64,000 nucleotides of DNA from Streptomyces sp. sk2.1 (GTDB taxonomy: Bacteria; Actinomycetota; Actinomycetes; Streptomycetales; Streptomycetaceae). Every line of letters begins with the position of its first letter. Position 1 is the stretch's first letter. A program made the translations under genes and the position numbers. Under the pieces are notes generated by a model, which was not told the DNA's origin, searched no databases, and worked only from the letters and a program-made list of their open reading frames with translations. Below, one piece after another: positions 1 to 7,769 of this stretch. Where the stretch lies: contig NZ_RDBO01000020.1 in NCBI RefSeq assembly GCF_008120935.1, forward strand, positions 1,271,275 to 1,335,274, written 5' to 3'.

Positions 1-255
1 TTTCCGCGCTGCGAACAAGAAGAACTTTAGCCTGTGACCTGCCGGAAAGTGAAATCCGGCCGACGGGGGTCGGTGCGGGCCTCCGGCCGTCGCCCTGCCC
101 CGGCTCCGGGAACGGGGCACCGGCGGCCCCGGAACCGGAACCAGGCCCGGACGAACCGGACCGGTCCGGACCGACCCGGCCGGTTCCCGGGCGCCGGGTC
201 ACGGGCACAGGGGTCACAAGTACCGAATCGCAGGCACCGGACCCGGGGCCCGTGC
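1..255. other. Gene-free GC-rich stretch at window edge
   Basis: I see no gene here. The stretch lies downstream of the histidine phosphatase that ends at 256. It is dense in short inverted repeats of CCGG type and carries GGAACCGGAACC near 131-142, a hexamer also iterated near 11063-11105. Part of it could act as a transcription terminator, but no single hairpin stands out. Confidence 0.5.
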
Positions 256-909
256 CTAGGTGTCGTCGCCGAGCACCGGCTCCGGCAGCGTGCCGGCGTT
301 GTGTTCCAGCAGACGCCAGCCGCGCGCGCCCTCGCCCAGCACCGACCAGCAGCAGTTGGAGAGCCCGCCGAGTCCTTCCCAGTGGTGCGCCTCCAGCCCC
401 AGCAGCCGGCCGATGGTGGTGCGGATGGTGCCGCCATGGCTGACCACGACGAGCGTGCCGTCCTCGGGCAGCTTGTCGGCATGTTCGAGCACGATCGGGG
501 CGGCCCGGTCGGCGACCTCGGTCTCCAGCTCGCCGCCGCCCCGCCGCACGGGCTCGCCGCGCTTCCACGCGGCGTACTGCTCGCCGTACTGCCCGACGAT
601 CTCCTCGTGCGTGAGGCCCTGCCAGGCGCCCGCGTAGGTCTCGCGCAGTCCCGCGTCGTGCGCGACTTCGAGGCCGGTGAGCGCGGCGAGCTCGGCGGCC
701 GTGGCCGCTGCCCGCTGGAGGTCGGAGGCGACGATCGCGTCCGGCTTCAGCGAGGCGAGCAGCCGGGCGGCCCGCCGGGCCTGCCCGACTCCGACCTCGG
801 TGAGCGCGATGTCCGTGGAGCCCTGGAACCGGCGCTCCAGGTTCCACGCCGTCTGGCCGTGCCGCCAGAGGACGATCTTGCGCCCCCGGCCCTTCCTGCC
901 CGTGCTCAG
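256..909 (-). CDS. Histidine phosphatase family protein, CTG start
   Basis: A member of the phosphoglycerate-mutase-like histidine phosphatase superfamily, about 217 residues. The phosphohistidine motif RHGQT lies about 17 residues from the start, and the second catalytic histidine is in VVSHGG. The substrate cannot be told from sequence. No ATG, GTG or TTG exists in frame between the stop at 916-918 and position 549, yet the RHG motif lies in that interval. The best start is therefore CTG at 909. It overlaps the rsfS stop as CTGA and has GGAAGG nine bases upstream. A start at the GTG at 549 would remove the active site. It is the last gene of the nadD-rsfS operon and is probably translated by coupling to rsfS. 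Confidence 0.85.
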   Translation of the reverse strand: MSTGRKGRGRKIVLWRHGQTAWNLERRFQGSTDIALTEVGVGQARRAARLLASLKPDAIVASDLQRAAATAAELAALTGLEVAHDAGLRETYAGAWQGLTHEEIVGQYGEQYAAWKRGEPVRRGGGELETEVADRAAPIVLEHADKLPEDGTLVVVSHGGTIRTTIGRLLGLEAHHWEGLGGLSNCCWSVLGEGARGWRLLEHNAGTLPEPVLGDDT

Positions 910-1337
910 CTCTGCTCACCTTCCGTGCCGCCGCTGAGCTTGGCGTGCTCCTCGGCCTTGCCGCGGGTCTTGACCGCGTCCTCGGGGAGCGCGATCTCGG
1001 GGCAGTCCTTCCACAGGCGCTCCAGCGCGTAGAAGACGCGCTCCTCGCTGTGCTGGACATGGATGACGATGTCGACGTAGTCGAGGAGGATCCAGCGCGC
1101 GTCCCGGTCGCCCTCGCGGCGCACCGGCTTGGCGCCGAGCTCCTTCTGGAGCCGCTCCTCGATCTCGTCGACGATCGACTTGACCTGGCGGTCGTTGGGG
1201 GCCGAGGCCAGCAGGAAGGCGTCCGTGATCGACAGCACGTCGCTGACGTCGTACGCGATGATGTCGTGCGCGAGCCGGTCGGCGGCCGCCTGGGCGGCGG
1301 CGTTGATGAGCTCGATGGAGCGGTCCGTGGCGGTCAC
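906..1337 (-). CDS. rsfS: Ribosomal silencing factor RsfS
   Basis: RsfS (RsfA/Iojap family), 143 residues. The family binds ribosomal protein L14 and blocks joining of the 30S subunit when nutrients are short. Visible signatures are DIIAYDVSD near the N-terminus, SITDAFLLASAPNDRQV, and DYVDIVIHV before the C-terminal helix. The reading frame stays open upstream, but the family begins at (M/V)TATDRS, which here is the GTG at 1337. It follows the LytR_C-type gene and overlaps the phosphatase by four bases. The nadD-rsfS association is widespread in bacteria. Confidence 0.93.
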   Translation of the reverse strand: MTATDRSIELINAAAQAAADRLAHDIIAYDVSDVLSITDAFLLASAPNDRQVKSIVDEIEERLQKELGAKPVRREGDRDARWILLDYVDIVIHVQHSEERVFYALERLWKDCPEIALPEDAVKTRGKAEEHAKLSGGTEGEQS

Positions 1338-1451
1338 AAGCAGGCTTTCGTCGGCGGTCAGATCAACCTCTAGGGTCTCACGGACCGCCGACAGCCCACG
1401 CAATGAACGTTCGAGTGCCGGATCAGTACCGCCCGGACGGCGAGATCCGGG

Positions 1452-3230
1452 TCATTTGATCTTGTAGTCCTGGCCGAGCACGACGGACACGTCCACGTTG
1501 GCGGCGGGCTTGCCCTGCTTCACCGCCTCCGCCGGCAGGCCCAGGGTCTTGGCGACCTGGACCGCCTTCTCCTTGTCCTGGGCGGTCCTGTGGACGACCT
1601 CGGACGACGGCACGGTCCCGGTCGTACCACCGCCCACGAAGGCGTAGCCGCCGTTGATCAGCTTGATCCGGGCGGATGCCGCGCCCTCCTCGTCACCGGT
1701 GGCGTTCTTGACGTCGACCCGTACCACGGCGTCCGCGTCCGGGGCCTTCACCGTGCCGCCCAGAACGTCCTTGACGACGCTCTCGGTGGCCGCGTCGGTG
1801 AGCGTGCCGTCCGGCTGGACCGGCAGCACGGTCGTCTTGTAGTCGCCGACCTTGGCGCGCTGGGCGAGCTTCGCAAGGGAGGCCCCGAGGTCCTTCTCGG
1901 GGAGCGAGGGGTCGAGGATCTGCGCCAGCGTCTGCACGGTGACCGTGGCGGCCTTCGGATCGTCCGAGATCTTCCGCAGCACGCTCCGCACGACCTCACC
2001 GAACCGCATGAGCTGCTTCGCCTCGGCCTCGCCGGGCCCCTGGTAGGTGGCGTACGCGACGGCCATCCGGCCGCTCAGGGTCTGCGACTCGCCCTTCTTC
2101 ACCAGAGGTGAAGCACCCTTCTTCGTGTCGGGCACATCGGTGTCGGTGTCGATCTCGATGTTGCCGACCAGGTCGACGAGGGTCTCCAGGTAAGGGGTGT
2201 CGAGTCGCCACGTACCGCTGATGTCGGTGCCGAGCAGTGTGTCGATGGAGTCGCGGGTACCGGTGGCGCCGTCGTCGTCGACGGACTTGCCGAGGGTGGT
2301 CGTGGCGCCCTCGTCGTTGGCGACCATGAGCGAGTTGGGCAGCAGGACCGTGGTTCCCTGCTTGGTCGTCACGTTGTCGACGAGCAGCGCCGTGGAGGTG
2401 CCGCCCTTCTTGGTGTTGTGCAGGTGGACCACGATGACGTCCCGCTGCTGCGGGCCCGCCGACGCCGTGTTGTCCTTCTCCGAGTCGGACAGGCCGGGGA
2501 GCTTTCCGGCGGACCAGAGGTAGCCGACGCCGCCGACCACCACCAGGGCCACCACGACTATCAGCGCGACCATGCGGTTGCGGCCGCGGCGCCGTGCCTC
2601 CTCGCGCCGCTCGCTGCGGCTCTCGGTGAACTTCAGCCAGTCGATGACGTCTTCGGAGTCCTCGTCGGGCTCCTCGATGAAGGAGAACTGCTCGGTGCGG
2701 TAGTCGCGGTCGGCACGGCGCTGTCCGGGGACGGCCGCTTCCGGCTCGGTCCCGAAACGGGGCTCGGACTCGGGCTCGGGTTCCCGCGGGGCCGGTGCGG
2801 GCGCGGGCGGCACCTGTGCCGGCGGGGCCGGCTGCGCGCTCGCCTGCTGCGGGACGTTCCACTGCTGGGTGGTGTCGACCGCGGCGGGCTGCCGGCCGGT
2901 GTCGTAACCGTAGCCGTCATAGCCGCCGTAACCCGGCTGCTGGGGCTGCTGGGGCTGCTGGGGCTGCTGGGGCTGCTGGGAGGCGTACGGGTCGTACGGC
3001 TGCTGCTGGAAGTGCTGCGGGGCCTGGGACTGGGTGTACGGGTCGTACCCGTACCCCGGGTCGGTCTGCTGACCGGGCTGCTGGTGGGACTGCTGCGCCT
3101 GCTGGGGTCCGTACGGGTCGTACGCCTGCTGACCCGCCTGCTGCTGATACACCGGCTGCCCGTACTCGTCGTAGCCGATGATCTGCGGCTGCTGGTAGTA
3201 CGGGTCGTACGGGTTCTGTCGGTCGTTCAC
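1452..3230 (-). CDS. LCP-fold/LytR C-terminal domain membrane protein
   Basis: A 592-residue single-pass membrane protein. Residues 1-130 are a Gln/Tyr/Pro-rich tail with many YDPY and QQPQ repeats; an acidic stretch follows, then a basic RRRGRNR just before a membrane helix at about 219-241. The extracellular part looks like an LCP (LytR-CpsA-Psr) fold followed by a LytR_C domain (about 490-592). The usual SIPRD-type motif is replaced by VLLPNSLMV, and the RxR region by YATYQ, so the arginines used by LCP ligases appear to be missing. LCP proteins attach glycopolymers to peptidoglycan; this one may be regulatory or structural. The GTG start at 3230 has AGAGGGG upstream. It sits between nadD and rsfS. 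Confidence 0.8.
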   Translation of the reverse strand: MNDRQNPYDPYYQQPQIIGYDEYGQPVYQQQAGQQAYDPYGPQQAQQSHQQPGQQTDPGYGYDPYTQSQAPQHFQQQPYDPYASQQPQQPQQPQQPQQPGYGGYDGYGYDTGRQPAAVDTTQQWNVPQQASAQPAPPAQVPPAPAPAPREPEPESEPRFGTEPEAAVPGQRRADRDYRTEQFSFIEEPDEDSEDVIDWLKFTESRSERREEARRRGRNRMVALIVVVALVVVGGVGYLWSAGKLPGLSDSEKDNTASAGPQQRDVIVVHLHNTKKGGTSTALLVDNVTTKQGTTVLLPNSLMVANDEGATTTLGKSVDDDGATGTRDSIDTLLGTDISGTWRLDTPYLETLVDLVGNIEIDTDTDVPDTKKGASPLVKKGESQTLSGRMAVAYATYQGPGEAEAKQLMRFGEVVRSVLRKISDDPKAATVTVQTLAQILDPSLPEKDLGASLAKLAQRAKVGDYKTTVLPVQPDGTLTDAATESVVKDVLGGTVKAPDADAVVRVDVKNATGDEEGAASARIKLINGGYAFVGGGTTGTVPSSEVVHRTAQDKEKAVQVAKTLGLPAEAVKQGKPAANVDVSVVLGQDYKIK

Positions 3231-3249
3231 CGGTGCCCCTCTGCGTCGC

Positions 3250-3867
3250 TCATTCGCCGCGGTACAGCTGGCGCTTGTCGATGTAGCGGACCACGCCGTC
3301 CGGCACCAGATACCAGACCGGGTCCCCCTGCGCGACCCTCTCACGGCAGTCCGTGGACGAGATGGCGAGCGCGGGAACCTCCACGAGGGAGACGCCGCCC
3401 TCCGGCAGGCCCACGTCCGTGAGCACGTGCCCCGGGCGTGTCACACCGATGAAGTGGGAGAGCGAGAACAGTTCGTCGGCGTCCCGCCAGGTGAGGATCT
3501 GGGAGAGCGCGTCGGCGCCGGTGATGAAGAAGAGGTCGGCGTCACCGTGGATCGCGTGCAGGTCCCGCAGCGTGTCGATGGTGTACGTGGGGCCGCTGCG
3601 GTCGACGTCGATCCGGCTGACGGAGAACTGCGGGTTGGACGCCGTCGCGATGACCGTCATCAGATAGCGGTCCTCGGCCGGGGACACGTGCTTGTGGCTC
3701 TTCTGCCACGGCTGCCCGGTCGGGACGAAGATCACCTCGTCGAGGTGGAACTGGGCGGCCACCTCGCTGGCCGCCACCAGGTGTCCATGATGGATCGGGT
3801 CGAACGTCCCGCCCATCACGCCGAGTCGGCGCTTTCCGCGGCCGGTAGGCACTTCCTGCTCTCCCAT
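3250..3867 (-). CDS. nadD: Nicotinate-nucleotide adenylyltransferase
   Basis: NadD, 205 residues. It joins nicotinate mononucleotide and ATP to give deamido-NAD, the penultimate step of NAD synthesis, in the cytoplasm. The nucleotidyltransferase signature [11 protein letters not shown] begins about residue 19, and the C-terminal ISST motif is in [11 protein letters not shown]. The start is the ATG at 3867 (MGEQEVP); the frame remains open far upstream, but that part is antisense to the M48 gene. The LytR_C gene begins 19 bases after its stop, so the two are almost certainly co-transcribed. Confidence 0.95.
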   Translation of the reverse strand: MGEQEVPTGRGKRRLGVMGGTFDPIHHGHLVAASEVAAQFHLDEVIFVPTGQPWQKSHKHVSPAEDRYLMTVIATASNPQFSVSRIDVDRSGPTYTIDTLRDLHAIHGDADLFFITGADALSQILTWRDADELFSLSHFIGVTRPGHVLTDVGLPEGGVSLVEVPALAISSTDCRERVAQGDPVWYLVPDGVVRYIDKRQLYRGE

Positions 3868-3905
3868 GCGTGCAGAGCCTACTGGCACAGGTGTACGCCT
3901 CTGTC

Positions 3906-4070
3906 TCAGCGGTCGCGGTTGAAGCGTGTGGTGACCCACAGCAGGAACATCAGCGCGAGGAACGCACCGCCCCCGGTGAGGTAGGGGTTGAGGCTTTCGT
4001 GGTTGCCACCGAGCTCGCCGCCCTCGGAGGCGAGAGTGACCAGCTGGTGTGCGGTGCTCGTGAGGCTCAT
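3906..4070 (-). CDS. Small single-pass membrane protein (54 aa)
   Basis: A 54-residue protein starting at the ATG at 4070 ([10 protein letters not shown]). A short polar N-terminus leads to [11 protein letters not shown], one hydrophobic helix (about residues 34-47) and a basic tail TRFNRDR, so the C-terminus is probably cytoplasmic. I recall near-identical small proteins upstream of nadD in other Streptomyces, but the function is unknown. It ends 38 bases before nadD on the same strand and is likely in that operon. Confidence 0.75.
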   Translation of the reverse strand: MSLTSTAHQLVTLASEGGELGGNHESLNPYLTGGGAFLALMFLLWVTTRFNRDR

Positions 4071-4154
4071 CTTCGGCAGGACCTATCGATCGGGAGTCGG
4101 AAGGAAGACGTCGCGCACATCGTATGCGGGCGCCCCGGGCACGCTCACGCCGAC

Positions 4155-4307
4155 TCAGTCGTTGTTGTCGTCGTTGCGGTATCCGCGCAGCAGGAACCAG
4201 CCGAGCAGGGCGGCTCCGACGAGCGAGACGAGCAGCACGATACGGAGCGTGTTGCCAGGTCCCTGCTCCGTGGATGCGGCAGCGAGCAGAGCAACGGTTT
4301 GCGGCAT
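4155..4307 (-). CDS. Small single-pass membrane protein (50 aa)
   Basis: A 50-residue protein read from the ATG at 4307 ([10 protein letters not shown]). After a polar segment STEQGPGN come one membrane helix (about residues 22-40) and a charged tail ending YRNDDNND. The frame is open upstream, but that stretch crosses the divergent M48 promoter region and start and is unlikely to be translated. It is the first gene of the minus-strand run toward nadD and is followed 84 bases later by another tiny membrane protein of the same layout. Function unknown. Confidence 0.7.
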   Translation of the reverse strand: MPQTVALLAAASTEQGPGNTLRIVLLVSLVGAALLGWFLLRGYRNDDNND

Positions 4308-4352
4308 GTCGGGCGTCTCCTCTGTTATCCACAGCCCCCCGCACACCGTAGC

Positions 4353-4374
4353 CCCAGCACCTACGCTGGGTTTT
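4353..4374 (+). terminator. Hairpin plus T4 just upstream of the M48 gene
   Basis: CCCAGC, a six-base loop, GCTGGG and then TTTT, ending 42 bases before the M48 start. It looks like a small intrinsic terminator or attenuator read on the plus strand. T runs after hairpins are uncommon in this genome, which makes it stand out. It could be chance. Confidence 0.3.
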
Positions 4375-4416
4375 GTCAGGGGGCGAGCGACGTCTCGTAC
4401 GAACAGGGGGCCATCC

Positions 4417-5517
4417 ATGACCGAACACAGCCACGAGAACGTGCCCAGCAGGCAGCGCAGGCGCTTCACTGGGATCTCGTCCCGGGCCTACGAGCACCCG
4501 GCGGACCGCTCGGCCCTGGTGGCCCTGCGCAAGCTGAGCGGTTTCGACACCGTCTTCAAGACGCTGAGCGGTCTGCTGCCCGAGCGCAGCCTGCGACTTC
4601 TCTTCCTCTCCGACTCCGTCCGGGTGAGCGACGCCCAGTTCGCCCACCTCAACGACATGTTGCGGGATGCCTGTTACATCCTGGACCTGGAGAAGGTCCC
4701 TCCGATGTACGTCAATCAGGACCCGCAGCCCAATGCCATGTGCATCGGCCTCGACGAGCCGATCATCGTGGTGACGACGGGGCTGGTGGAGCTGCTCGAC
4801 GAGGAGGAGATGCGGGCCGTCATCGGCCACGAGGTGGGACACGCCCTCTCCGGCCACGCCGTTTACCGCACGATCCTGCTGTTCCTCACCAGCATCGCCC
4901 TGAAGGTCGCCTGGATCCCGCTGGGCAACGTCGCGATCATGGCGCTCGTGACGGCGCTGCGCGAATGGTTCCGCAAGTCGGAGCTGTCGGCCGACCGGGC
5001 CGGGCTGCTCGTCGGCCAGGACCTTCAGGCCTCGATGCGCGGCCTGATGAAGATCGCGGGTGGCAACCACCTGCACGAGATGAACGTGGACGCCTTCCTC
5101 GCCCAGGCCGACGAGTACGAGAAGGGCGGCGACCTGCGCGACTCGGTGCTCAAGATCCTCAACCTGCTGCCCCGCTCCCACCCGTTCACCACGGTCCGCG
5201 CGGCCGAGCTGAAGAAGTGGTCCGAGACCCGCGACTACCAGCGGATCATGGACGGCCACTACCCGCGGCGCGACGAGGACAAGGACACCTCGGTGACGGA
5301 CTCCTTCCGGGAGTCCGCGTCCCACTACGCGGACACGGTGCGCACCAGCAAGGACCCGCTGATGAAGCTGGTCGGCGACATAGCGGGCGGCGCCGGAGAC
5401 CTGGGCGGCAAGCTCCGCGACAAGTTCACCGGCCAGGGCGGGGGCACGGCCGGCAAGGGCACCGGGAACGACACCGCCAACGGGTCGGCGGGGGCGGAGG
5501 GGACTCAGGAGTCCTGA
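4417..5517 (+). CDS. M48 family zinc metalloprotease
   Basis: A 366-residue M48 (HtpX/Ste24-like) metallopeptidase. The zinc motif HEVGH lies at about residues 138-142 ([12 protein letters not shown]), followed by hydrophobic helices at about 150-180 and a further ELSADRAG segment that supplies the third zinc ligand in this family. Membrane M48 enzymes degrade misfolded or surplus membrane proteins. The last 60 residues are glycine-rich and probably disordered. I chose the ATG at 4417 because the conserved part begins soon after and the upstream frame overlaps the divergent small gene. The gene stands alone between minus-strand neighbours. Confidence 0.9.
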   Translation: MTEHSHENVPSRQRRRFTGISSRAYEHPADRSALVALRKLSGFDTVFKTLSGLLPERSLRLLFLSDSVRVSDAQFAHLNDMLRDACYILDLEKVPPMYVNQDPQPNAMCIGLDEPIIVVTTGLVELLDEEEMRAVIGHEVGHALSGHAVYRTILLFLTSIALKVAWIPLGNVAIMALVTALREWFRKSELSADRAGLLVGQDLQASMRGLMKIAGGNHLHEMNVDAFLAQADEYEKGGDLRDSVLKILNLLPRSHPFTTVRAAELKKWSETRDYQRIMDGHYPRRDEDKDTSVTDSFRESASHYADTVRTSKDPLMKLVGDIAGGAGDLGGKLRDKFTGQGGGTAGKGTGNDTANGSAGAEGTQES

Positions 5518-5587
5518 GGGACCACTGAGCCTTGAGGAACCACAGAGCCTTGGAACCACAGAACCTTGAGGGACCGCTGAGCTCCGA
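5518..5587. repeat. Four tandem ~18-bp repeats between convergent genes
   Basis: Four imperfect direct repeats of 16-18 bases follow the M48 stop: GGGACCACTGAGCCTTGA (5518), GGAACCACAGAGCCTT (5536), GGAACCACAGAACCTTGA (5552) and GGGACCGCTGAGCTCCGA (5570). They fill the gap to the convergent membrane protein gene. They look like a slipped-strand minisatellite and have no CRISPR architecture. Confidence 0.8.
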
Positions 5588-5598
5588 GCGGCTCAGCT

Positions 5599-5619
5599 CT
5601 CCTCAGGAGCCCTGAGGAG
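5599..5619. terminator. Hairpin over the stop of the 5603 gene
   Basis: CTCCTCAGG, loop AGC, CCTGAGGAG: a nine-base perfect stem that includes the TGA stop of the minus-strand membrane protein gene. It could terminate transcription from both convergent genes. Confidence 0.45.
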
Positions 5620-6709
5620 CCGCGGGCCGGGCCGGGGACTGCTGGAGGACGTCGGTCTTCAGGGTGCCGCAGAGCGCTGCCGCGGGACGGCCCGTCGCGT
5701 ACGGGTCGGTGCCCGCGGGGCCGCGGTGGGAGGCGTGCTGCCCGGCGAGCAGCGGCCGCAGCGCACCGGTGTTGTCCGTCGGGCACGACTGCGGCCCGGC
5801 CTGGACGTAGCTGGTGCGCACCTCCAGCCGGTGCAGCCGCAGGTCCTCCCGGTCGAAGCGGAAGTGCAGCTCGCGTCGCACGGTGAAGAGCGAGGCGTCG
5901 TCCGCCGCCCGGGGCCCCTCACCGGCCGGGCGGAGCGTGTAGGTGAAGGTGTGGTCCGACACCACCTCCAGCGTGTCGGACCCCTCCTCGGCGTAGCTCA
6001 GGATGCCCCGGACGCGTACGTCCGGGGCGGCGAGCGCCACCTTCGCCGGGTCGAACCGCACCAGCCACCCGGTCGCGGCGTGCCGGCCGTCGTCGACCGG
6101 GTGGTCGACGCTCTGCTCGAACTGGGTGGTCTGGTCGGGGTCGAGCAGCATCTGCACCGGTCGCACGGCGTCGCCGGTGAGCACGTCGGGGTCGAGCGAG
6201 GACGCCACCAGGTAGTCCTTGGCCGTGTCCAGGGCCGCCCCCACCTGGTCGGCCGAGAAGTTGTCCGTCCGCCCGACCACCGGCAGGTTGATGCCCGCGG
6301 CACCCTTCTCGAACTGCGCCGCGGGGCTCTTCGCGAGAAGCCCGGCAGCCGTTCCGCCGGGTACGGCGCCCTGGGGCGCCAGGGGGACGACGGTCGATCT
6401 CATGGGCTCGGCCCGCCTGCCGACGGGGGGCTGGTAGGGGTGGCGAAGGCCCATGTACACGGCCGTCCCGAAGGCCAGGGCGATCAGGAGGATCAGGGCG
6501 ACGAGGGCCCTGGACCCGGCGCGGAAGCGGCGGGACGGCAGGCTGCGCACGGCGGGGGCGTGATCCGTCAGGCGCTCCCGTGCGGAGAATTCCTGCAGCC
6601 GGGCAGCGCGCACGAACGATTCGTCGAAGACGAGTGACCGGTACTCGTCCTCGCCTCCGCCCGCCGGGTTCTCGAGCGGACCTTCTGGCGGTTCTCCGTG
6701 GCCTGCCAT
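5603..6709 (-). CDS. Single-pass membrane protein with VFDE-FVRAA motif
   Basis: A 368-residue protein of unknown function. An acidic cytoplasmic N-terminus carries the motif SLVFDESFVRAARLQE (about residues 25-40), then a basic stretch, one membrane helix (about 70-92) and a large extracellular domain with two cysteines near the C-terminus (QSCPTDN, LCGTLK) that could form a disulfide. The same motif occurs in the neighbouring protein at 7123-7701. The ATG at 6709 has GGGAG upstream at good spacing and is preferred to the upstream GTG. No enzyme family is recognised. Confidence 0.75.
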   Translation of the reverse strand: MAGHGEPPEGPLENPAGGGEDEYRSLVFDESFVRAARLQEFSARERLTDHAPAVRSLPSRRFRAGSRALVALILLIALAFGTAVYMGLRHPYQPPVGRRAEPMRSTVVPLAPQGAVPGGTAAGLLAKSPAAQFEKGAAGINLPVVGRTDNFSADQVGAALDTAKDYLVASSLDPDVLTGDAVRPVQMLLDPDQTTQFEQSVDHPVDDGRHAATGWLVRFDPAKVALAAPDVRVRGILSYAEEGSDTLEVVSDHTFTYTLRPAGEGPRAADDASLFTVRRELHFRFDREDLRLHRLEVRTSYVQAGPQSCPTDNTGALRPLLAGQHASHRGPAGTDPYATGRPAAALCGTLKTDVLQQSPARPAAPQGS

Positions 6710-7122
6710 GGCTTCTCCCGACTCCCACGTCACCGGACGGGCCGGAACGCTTCGCTCTGCTTCGGCCGAACGGCTTCGGACAGGGCCTGTCCGTCATGGG
6801 TTCGCATGACGTCGCACGGCTGCGCATGTACGGACGAGCGAGAAGCCCCCTCGGTGAGAGGGGTCACACTTTCAGGGTAGGTCGATCGGGGTCGGGGTAA
6901 ACGCCCAGCCGCGAAGAACCGGCCGCGAGCTTCCCCGGGCTCTTCGGGGACATCGCCGGATTCACGACCAAGGAGGATGTACCGGGCATCCAGAACATGC
7001 ACCCGCATGCGAGTGCATACCGTGCCGAAACATGTGCATCCGGTCGCCCACGGTGCGCGATCGCGCGCGAGGGCGCGGGCGTCCTCGGCACCCGGGCGTC
7101 CTCGGTGGGAGTGCGCGGGGCC
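6710..7122. other. 413-bp intergenic region
   Basis: No gene is seen between the two membrane protein genes. The region holds a plausible minus-strand promoter at 6874-6901 for the downstream gene and a CCCCTC/GAGGGG hairpin near 6845-6863 just past it. Short palindromes around GCGCGATCGCGCGC occur near 7055-7075. Confidence 0.6.
6874..6901 (-). promoter_or_regulatory. Putative promoter of the 5603 gene
   Basis: On the minus strand, TTTACC (6901-6896) and TACCCT (6879-6874) are separated by 16 bases, a moderate match to the housekeeping-sigma consensus. Transcription would start near 6867 and leave a leader of about 158 bases. Confidence 0.35.
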
Positions 7123-7701
7123 TCAGCCCGTACGGGGTGTCGCGGAGGCCGTGGGCCGGACGTGGTCCGTGGTGGCGGAAGGGACGACTCCGGGGCCCGG
7201 GGCGCTGTCCACACCGGTCGTGGCGGGCGGCGGGGCGGGTTCCTGGCGGCTGCCCGACGCATTGCGGTAGACGGCGCTGAAGGCGAGCGCGATCATGCCG
7301 ATCCCCATCAGCACCGCGAGCAGCCAGGCCACCGGCCGGTGCCAGCGCGCGGAACTCCGGTAGGGGCGCAGGGCGCCGCCGTGCCGCCCATAGGGGTCGT
7401 CGGGGTCCGGGGAGTCGTCGTGGGAGCCCTCGCGGCCGTATCCGCCGCCCGGGCCGTATCCCTCGTCGTGGAGGTCCTCGTCCAGCGGGGCGCCACCCGC
7501 GCGGGCCCGGGACGCCTCGGCCTCGGCACGGGCCTGAGCGGCTGCCAGCAGCCGCTCCACGGCGGTCGGTTCATGGATCTCGGCGGCCCGTACGAAGTCC
7601 TCGTCGAACACCACGGAGGCGAAGTCCTCGTCCGCGCCCCCGCGGTCGTCGTCGGGCTCCCAGCCGTCCGGGAACGGCCTGCCCCCCACGTCGTCCGGCA
7701 C
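7123..7701 (-). CDS. Single-pass membrane protein with VFDE-FVRAA motif
   Basis: A 192-residue protein of unknown function. The acidic N-terminus has SVVFDEDFVRAAEIHE (about residues 28-43), closely matching the motif in the protein at 5603-6709. A Gly/Asp-rich linker, a membrane helix at about 127-147 and a short Pro/Thr-rich extracellular tail follow. The arrangement suggests a cytoplasmic protein-interaction motif held at the membrane. The start is the ATG-proximal MPDDVGG at 7701. It lies downstream of proA on the same strand, 68 bases from its stop. Confidence 0.72.
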   Translation of the reverse strand: MPDDVGGRPFPDGWEPDDDRGGADEDFASVVFDEDFVRAAEIHEPTAVERLLAAAQARAEAEASRARAGGAPLDEDLHDEGYGPGGGYGREGSHDDSPDPDDPYGRHGGALRPYRSSARWHRPVAWLLAVLMGIGMIALAFSAVYRNASGSRQEPAPPPATTGVDSAPGPGVVPSATTDHVRPTASATPRTG

Positions 7702-7769
7702 GGCTCCAGACTAGCCCCGCCGGGGCGTTCTGGGCAGGGAGCCCGCAAACATTCACCGGCTCCGGAAGG

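Noticed and set aside
6730..7008. Minus-strand ORF of 92 codons between the two membrane protein genes
   Set aside because: Codon use is not gene-like and it spans the likely promoter of the downstream gene.
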